From Devosia sp. A16 (GTDB taxonomy: Bacteria; Pseudomonadota; Alphaproteobacteria; Rhizobiales; Devosiaceae), in assembly GCF_001402915.1 (NCBI RefSeq), contig NZ_CP012945.1:1374001-1438000 (forward strand): a stretch of DNA of 64,000 nucleotides. Reading direction: 5' to 3'. The position numbers and the translations under genes are program-made. The first letter of the stretch is position 1, and each line of letters begins with the position of its first letter. This document shows, piece by piece, positions 59,625-64,000 of the stretch. The notes beneath the pieces are model-generated. The model ran no database searches. It had not been told where the DNA came from and worked only from the letters and a program-made list of their open reading frames with translations.

Positions 59625-59708
59625 ATGAAGTCCTGGAAGAAGCCCAAGCTGGTCGAAGTGCCGGTGAGCATGGAAATCAACATGTACGCTTGCGCGACGC
59701 GCAAGTAA
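59625..59708 (+). CDS. pqqA: PQQ precursor peptide PqqA
   Basis: A 27-residue peptide (MKSWKKPKLVEVPVSMEINM plus YACATRK), the substrate of the PQQ biosynthesis pathway. The Glu and Tyr used to build the cofactor are the E and Y of EINMY, separated by three residues as in other PqqA peptides. GAGGAG lies seven bases before the ATG. It is 31 bases before pqqB. No other function is plausible given the following genes. Confidence 0.93.
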   Translation: MKSWKKPKLVEVPVSMEINMYACATRK

Positions 59709-59739
59709 TCACGTCGATCCTGCCGCGGGGACGGGCCTC

Positions 59740-60642
59740 ATGCTCAGCATAATTGTCCTGGGAACCGCGGCGGGTGGCGGGGTGCCGCAATGGAATTGCG
59801 GCTGCGACAACTGTCAGGCCGCCCGCACCAGCCACGCCGAGCTCCGGGCCACGCAGGCCTCGATCGCCATCAGCACCGACCGGTCGAACTGGTTCCTGAT
59901 CAACGCCTCGCCGGACCTGCGCCAGCAGCTCACCGAGACCCCGGCCCTCCACCCGCGCACCCTGCGCCACAGCCCTGTCGCCGGGGTGATTCTCTCCAAC
60001 GGCGAAGTCGACGCCATCGCCGGTCTCCTGACGCTGCGCGAGGGCGCCGCGTTCAACCTCTACGGGCACCGGCGGGTCCTGGATCTGCTCGACGCCAACC
60101 CCATCTTCAATGTGCTGAAACGCCAGCTCGTGCCGCGCCGTCCGATCGAGGCCGATACCGCGTTCGAACCGCAACTGCCCGATGGCACGCCGTCCGGCCT
60201 CGAGATCCTGCCCTTCGTCGCGCCCGGCAAGGCCGCGCTGTTCGTCGAGGACACCAGCGCCAATGAAGATGGCGACACCCTCGGCTTCGTCATTCGCGAC
60301 CAGGCGAGCGGCGAGAGCTTCGTCTTCCTCGCCGCCTGCGCCGCGCTGACCCCCGAGGTCGAGACCTACCTGCGCGGCGCGAAACTGGTGTTCTTCGACG
60401 GCACGCTGTTCACCGACGACGAGATGATCCGCCAGGGCCTCAGCCAGAAGACCGGCCGGCGCATGGGCCACATGGCCATGGTGGCGGCCATGCCCGCCCT
60501 CGAAGCCCTCGGGATCGAGCGAAAAATCTTCCTGCACATCAACAATTCCAACCCCGCTTTGATGCCCGGCGCAGCCGAGCGGCAGGCGGTGAAACAGGCC
60601 GGCTGGCAGATTCCGGCCGATGGGATGGAGATCACGTTATGA
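59740..60642 (+). CDS. pqqB: Pyrroloquinoline quinone biosynthesis protein PqqB
   Basis: A 300-aa protein of the metallo-beta-lactamase fold. The N-terminus has the PqqB signature LGTAAGGGVPQWNCGCDNC, with a Cys pattern that binds metal. Other parts are LINASPDLRQQLTETP, LLTLREGAAFNLYGH and FFDGTLFTDDEMI. PqqB acts in the hydroxylation of the PqqA-derived intermediate. It ends with a four-base overlap with pqqC (ATGA). Confidence 0.95.
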   Translation: MLSIIVLGTAAGGGVPQWNCGCDNCQAARTSHAELRATQASIAISTDRSNWFLINASPDLRQQLTETPALHPRTLRHSPVAGVILSNGEVDAIAGLLTLREGAAFNLYGHRRVLDLLDANPIFNVLKRQLVPRRPIEADTAFEPQLPDGTPSGLEILPFVAPGKAALFVEDTSANEDGDTLGFVIRDQASGESFVFLAACAALTPEVETYLRGAKLVFFDGTLFTDDEMIRQGLSQKTGRRMGHMAMVAAMPALEALGIERKIFLHINNSNPALMPGAAERQAVKQAGWQIPADGMEITL

Positions 60643-61403
60643 CTGCACTCACGGCCTTCTCGGTGCCGGCCGACGCGCCGCTCGATACGCCCGAGCAGCT
60701 CGAGGAACAGCTGCGCTTCATCGGCGCAACCCGCTACCACAGCCTCCACCCGTTCCACGGCCTGCTGCATGGCGGCAAGCTCAGCAAGGGCCAGGTGCAG
60801 GCCTGGGCCCTCAACCGCTACTATTATCAGTCGACCATTCCGATCAAAGACGCGGTGGTGATCTCCCGCTTCCGCGATCGCGACACCCGCATCGAATGGC
60901 GCCACCGCATTTCCGACCATGATGGCGATATCGGCACCGAGGGCGGCATCGAGCGTTGGATCAAGCTGACCGAGGGGCTTGGCCTCGACACCGCATATGT
61001 CGAAAGCGCCGAGGGGATTCTCCCGGCCACGCGCTTCGCCGTCGAAGCCTATGTGCACTTCGTACGCGAGAAATCGCCGCTCGAGGCCATCGCTTCCTCC
61101 CTCACCGAGCTGTTCGCGCCGAACCTGCATGAGGAGCGCATCTCGGGCATGCTGAAGCACTACGTCTTCGTGAACCCCGAGGTGATGAGCTATTTCAGCC
61201 GGCGCCTTACCCAGGCGCCACGCGATTCCGAGTTCGCCCTGAACTATGTGAAGCAGCACGCGAAAACGCCTTACGACCGCCAGTTGGTCTGCAACGCACT
61301 GATCTTCAAGACCAATGTGCTCTGGGTACAGCTCGACGCCCTCTACCACGCCTATGTCGAGGGCCACGTGCCGCCCGGCGCTTTCGTCCCGGCGGCGCCA
61401 TGA
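60639..61403 (+). CDS. pqqC: Pyrroloquinoline-quinone synthase PqqC
   Basis: A 254-aa cofactor-less oxidase that performs the last ring closure and oxidation in PQQ synthesis. The all-helical heme-oxygenase-like fold shows YHSLHPFHGLLHGGKLSKGQ, ALNRYYYQSTIPIKDAVVIS and RISDHDGDIGTEGGIERWIK with the conserved active-site His, Tyr and Arg. It overlaps both pqqB and pqqD by four bases. It is separate from PqqD rather than fused as in some methylotrophs. Confidence 0.95.
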   Translation: MTALTAFSVPADAPLDTPEQLEEQLRFIGATRYHSLHPFHGLLHGGKLSKGQVQAWALNRYYYQSTIPIKDAVVISRFRDRDTRIEWRHRISDHDGDIGTEGGIERWIKLTEGLGLDTAYVESAEGILPATRFAVEAYVHFVREKSPLEAIASSLTELFAPNLHEERISGMLKHYVFVNPEVMSYFSRRLTQAPRDSEFALNYVKQHAKTPYDRQLVCNALIFKTNVLWVQLDALYHAYVEGHVPPGAFVPAAP

Positions 61404-61729
61404 GCACCGCCACCGCCCCCGCTGCCCGGCGCCGCCTGATCGTTGCCGAGGACAGTATCCCCACGCTCGCCCGTGGCACCCGGCTGCGCTACGACGAGGC
61501 GCGCCAGCGCTGGGTGCTGCTGGTGCCCGAGCGCGTCATGGCCCCCGACGAGATCGCCGTCGAAATCCTGCAGCTCTGCGATGGCCAGCGCAGCGTCGCT
61601 GAGATCATCGACCAGTTGGCCGAGGCCTATGCCGCGCCGCGCGACGAAATCGGCGCCGACGTCATCGCCATGTTGCAGGACCTCGCCGGCTCCGGCTTCG
61701 TCGTCGAGGCCCGGAGGGCCACGCCATGA
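61400..61729 (+). CDS. pqqD: PQQ biosynthesis peptide chaperone PqqD
   Basis: A 109-aa RiPP-recognition-element protein that binds PqqA and presents it to PqqE. Recognisable parts are PTLARGTRLRYDEARQRWVL, LVPERVMAPDEIAVEILQLC and DGQRSVAEIIDQLAEAY. The length is normal for PqqD. It overlaps pqqC and pqqE by four bases each, so the four proteins are tightly coupled. Confidence 0.94.
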   Translation: MSTATAPAARRRLIVAEDSIPTLARGTRLRYDEARQRWVLLVPERVMAPDEIAVEILQLCDGQRSVAEIIDQLAEAYAAPRDEIGADVIAMLQDLAGSGFVVEARRATP

Positions 61730-62925
61730 GCCCGACTCTCCTCGACACCAGCCCGGTCTTTGCCGATCCGACCGATGGCCTTGCCATCCTCGAAGAGAAG
61801 TCGGTGGCCGAGAGCTACGGCATTCCGCTCGCCGTGCTGCTCGAGCTCACCCATCGCTGTCCGCTGCAATGCGGCTACTGCTCCAATCCCATCGAGATGG
61901 AGCGCGCCGGGAACGAACTCACCACCGACGAGTGGAAAAAGGTGCTGACTGAACTCGCCGAGATCGGCGTGCTGCAGGTGCATTTCTCCGGCGGCGAACC
62001 GACCGTGCGCAAGGACCTCGCCGAGCTGATCCAGCACGCCAGCGACCTCGGGCTTTATTCCAACCTCATCACCTCGGCGGTGCTGCTGAGCCGCGAAAAA
62101 CTCGCGGCGCTGGCCGATGCCGGGCTCTGCCACATCCAGATCAGCTTTCAGGGGAACGAACCCGAGCTCGCCAATCGCATTGCCGGCTTCAAGGGGCATT
62201 CTAGGAAATTGGAAGCCGCCGGCTGGGCCCGCGAACTCGGCCTGCCGCTCACCGTCAACGCGGTGATGCACCGGCAGAACCTCCACCAGCTTCCCGGCAT
62301 GATCGACATGGCGGTGGCGCTCGATGCCGACCGCATCGAGGTGGCGAACGTCCAGTATTACGGCTGGGCGCTGAAGAACCGCGCCGCGCTGATGCCCACC
62401 ATCGCCCAGATCGACGAGGCCACCCGCATCGTCGAGGCGGCGTCGGAACGCCTCAGGGGCATTCTCGACATCGACTATGTCGTCCCCGACTATTACGCCG
62501 ACCGCCCGAAGAAATGCATGGGCGGCTGGGGCCGGCAGTTCTTCAACATCACTCCTGCCGGCAAGGTGCTGCCCTGCCATGCCGCGGAAACCATCACCGA
62601 ACTCGATTTCGAGAGCGTCCGCTCCAATCACTCGATCGCCTGGATCTGGCAGAACTCCGACGCCTTCAACCGCTATCGCGGCACCGGCTGGATGCCCGAG
62701 CCGTGCCAGAGCTGCACTTTCAAGGAACTCGATCTCGGCGGCTGCCGCTGCCAGGCCTTTGCGCTCACCGGCAGCGCCAGTAACACCGACCCCGCCTGCA
62801 GCCTGTCGCCGCACCACCACGAGATCTTCAGGACGGCGGAACAGGAGTCCGCTACCGGAACGAACCGCTATATCTACCGCAATTTTGCGGGTGGCACGCT
62901 GGAACCGGCGGGTGAGGGAGAGTAA
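61726..62925 (+). CDS. pqqE: PQQ biosynthesis radical SAM protein PqqE
   Basis: A 399-aa radical SAM enzyme that forms the Glu-Tyr carbon-carbon bond in PqqA. The CX3CX2C cluster motif is HRCPLQCGYC (C45, C49, C52). The SAM region has VHFSGGEPTVRKDL. The C-terminal SPASM part has KKCMGGWGRQFFNITPAGKV, LPCHAAETI and CQSCTFKELDLGGCRCQAF, with the auxiliary cluster Cys. The pathway's protease genes pqqF/G are not in the window. A palindromic repeat follows the stop. Confidence 0.96.
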   Translation: MSPTLLDTSPVFADPTDGLAILEEKSVAESYGIPLAVLLELTHRCPLQCGYCSNPIEMERAGNELTTDEWKKVLTELAEIGVLQVHFSGGEPTVRKDLAELIQHASDLGLYSNLITSAVLLSREKLAALADAGLCHIQISFQGNEPELANRIAGFKGHSRKLEAAGWARELGLPLTVNAVMHRQNLHQLPGMIDMAVALDADRIEVANVQYYGWALKNRAALMPTIAQIDEATRIVEAASERLRGILDIDYVVPDYYADRPKKCMGGWGRQFFNITPAGKVLPCHAAETITELDFESVRSNHSIAWIWQNSDAFNRYRGTGWMPEPCQSCTFKELDLGGCRCQAFALTGSASNTDPACSLSPHHHEIFRTAEQESATGTNRYIYRNFAGGTLEPAGEGE

Positions 62926-62956
62926 CTGCGAGGCACGCTGTCGCCTTGCCACCGGC

Positions 62957-63034
62957 CGTCATCCCGGCGAAAGCTGGGACCATCTCACAGCCCGAGCCAG
63001 CTGATAGCTGGATCCCTGCTTTCGCAGGGATGAC
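62957..63034. repeat. GTCATCCCGGCGAAAGC palindromic repeat
   Basis: GTCATCCCGGCGAAAGCTGGGA at the left (given here in parts) is the near reverse complement of TCCCTGCTTTCGCAGGGATGAC at the right, with about 35 bases between them. This is the widespread proteobacterial intergenic repeat with GCGAAAGC and TTTCGC hairpin cores. It sits between pqqE and the hydrolase gene. Confidence 0.75.
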
Positions 63035-63070
63035 ATCGAGCGTGTATTCGCAGATCGAGGACCATCCTTC

Positions 63071-64000
63071 GTGCCGCTGGACGACACCCAACATAGCGCT
63101 CCCCTAACCTCCCTCCGGCTCCCCGTCGGCGACGGTCACGAGCTCTACGTCGAAATCATCGGCGCGGCAGACGGCATCCCTGCGGTCTACCTGCATGGCG
63201 GCCCCGGCAGCGGCTGCCAGCCGGCGCATCGCCAGCTGTTCGACCCGGGCCGCTTCCGCGCCGTACTGTTCGACCAGCGCGGCGCCGGCCGCTCCACCCC
63301 GGCCCGCTCCCGCGAGGCCAACACCACGGCGCACCTGATCGCCGACATGGAGCGGATCCGCATCCATTTCGGCATCGAGCGCTGGCTCGTCGTCGGCGGC
63401 TCCTGGGGCGCGACGCTTGCGCTCGCCTATGCCGAGGCGCACCCCGATCGCGTGCTCGGCATCGTGCTGCGCGCCACCTTCCTCGGCACCCGCGCCGAGC
63501 TCGAATGGGCGTTCGGCACGGGACTCTCGACCTTCTATCCCCCGCTCTACGAGGACTTTCTAAGTCTGCTCACGCCGGAGGAACGCGTCTCACCGGTCGA
63601 CAGCTATTTCCGCCGCATCCTCGACCCCGATCCGGCCATCCACGGCCCCGCGGCCCGGGCCTATGGCGACACCGAGCGCATCCTCTCGGAAGTGCGTCCG
63701 GCGACGATGCGGCTCGATCTCTCGCCGTCGTCACGCATCCCTGCCACCGCGCTGATGGAAGCCCACTACTTCAGCCATGACAGCTTCATGGCGCCCGATC
63801 AGCTCATGGCCAACGCCCACCGCCTCGCCGGCATCCGCGGCATCATCGTCCAGGGCCGCTACGACCACCTCTGCCCACCGCGCACCGCCCACGCCCTGGC
63901 CGCGATCTGGACCGATGCGGAGGTGCGGGTGGTAGATGGAGCAGGCCACTCGCTCAGCGACCCGGGGATCATCGAAGCGGTGACAGCGGCGATCCGCAGT
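63071..64000 (+). CDS. pip: Prolyl aminopeptidase-like alpha/beta hydrolase, 3' truncated by the window edge
   Basis: An open frame from GTG at 63071 to the last base, with no stop, 310 residues. Motifs define a proline iminopeptidase of family S33: LHGGPGSGCQP (oxyanion region), LFDQRGAGRST, VVGGSWGATLALAYAEAHP (nucleophile Ser) and the C-terminal GRYDHLCP and GAGHS (catalytic Asp and His). It releases N-terminal Pro from peptides. It follows pqqE after a 145-bp gap with a repeat, so it is probably independent, although a role in trimming the PqqA precursor cannot be excluded. The C-terminus is missing. Confidence 0.87.
   Translation, partial: MPLDDTQHSAPLTSLRLPVGDGHELYVEIIGAADGIPAVYLHGGPGSGCQPAHRQLFDPGRFRAVLFDQRGAGRSTPARSREANTTAHLIADMERIRIHFGIERWLVVGGSWGATLALAYAEAHPDRVLGIVLRATFLGTRAELEWAFGTGLSTFYPPLYEDFLSLLTPEERVSPVDSYFRRILDPDPAIHGPAARAYGDTERILSEVRPATMRLDLSPSSRIPATALMEAHYFSHDSFMAPDQLMANAHRLAGIRGIIVQGRYDHLCPPRTAHALAAIWTDAEVRVVDGAGHSLSDPGIIEAVTAAIRS

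Overview
The window is GC-rich, densely packed DNA from what looks like a Hyphomicrobiales alphaproteobacterium. A Devosia-like genus is my best guess. The guess rests on the many periplasmic solute importers, the FCD-GntR, IclR and ROK regulators, the peptidase-M81 (MlrC-like) paralogs, a pqqABCDE operon and the abundant short palindromic repeats with CTCCCCGCAAGGGGGAGGG cores in intergenic gaps. No rRNA, tRNA, insertion sequence, prophage or CRISPR array was seen. Both ends cut a gene: a TRAP transporter permease on the left and a prolyl aminopeptidase-like hydrolase on the right.

Layout. 1-2.4 kb: a TRAP importer of the 2-oxo-acid (TakP-like) type, with permease and binding protein convergent. 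2.6-4.35 kb: a three-gene ECF sigma operon (secreted repeat protein, sigma factor, membrane anti-sigma). 4.36-5.33 kb: two tiny leader ORFs and a free-standing glycyl-tRNA-synthetase-like catalytic core. 5.5-6.7 kb: FMN L-lactate dehydrogenase. 7.5-10.7 kb: a copper ATPase diverging from a CueR regulator, with a clear MerR-type operator between them. 11.1-13.6 kb: succinate-semialdehyde-type dehydrogenase and a divergent SMP-30 lactonase. 14.1-19.3 kb: Rnk, acylphosphatase, a UxaA/GarD-type dehydratase, an FCD-GntR regulator, a FucU/RbsD mutarotase and a FAH-family hydrolase. Together these fit a non-phosphorylative L-fucose-type route ending in pyruvate and L-lactate. 19.4-27.7 kb: mixed functions, including DHFR-like reductase, chromate exporter, RidA, tandem DedA proteins, TPR protein, L,D-transpeptidase and a quinone-detoxification-like dioxygenase/hydrolase pair.

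28-39.8 kb: hydroxypyruvate isomerase, nicotinate phosphoribosyltransferase, an SDR, a DgoD-like enolase-superfamily dehydratase and a ROK regulator. These are followed by a minus-strand sugar operon: Gfo/Idh/MocA oxidoreductase, ribose-type binding protein, ATPase, permease and FGGY kinase. 40.1-47.1 kb: an eight-gene dipeptide-type ABC importer operon that ends in an SDR and two small related Cys-containing proteins. 47.3-58.2 kb: three MlrC-like metallohydrolase paralogs, two IclR regulators, a PLP amino-acid deaminase, RidA, a class-III aminotransferase and a malate/lactate-type dehydrogenase. 58.5-62.9 kb: a LysR regulator and pqqABCDE.

The main unexplained signals are these. (1) A 17-bp dyad, GTTCC-N7-GGAAC and variants, recurs before the peptide importer and before the MlrC/IclR units, suggesting one IclR-controlled catabolic regulon spanning 40-58 kb. 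(2) A CTRACATGTYAG palindrome lies before both lldD and the divergent uxaA-like/gntR pair, linking lactate oxidation to the sugar-acid cluster. (3) The stand-alone synthetase core has an unusual leader. (4) Two tandem Cys-containing proteins are translationally coupled to the peptide importer. All functional links are inference from sequence and context.
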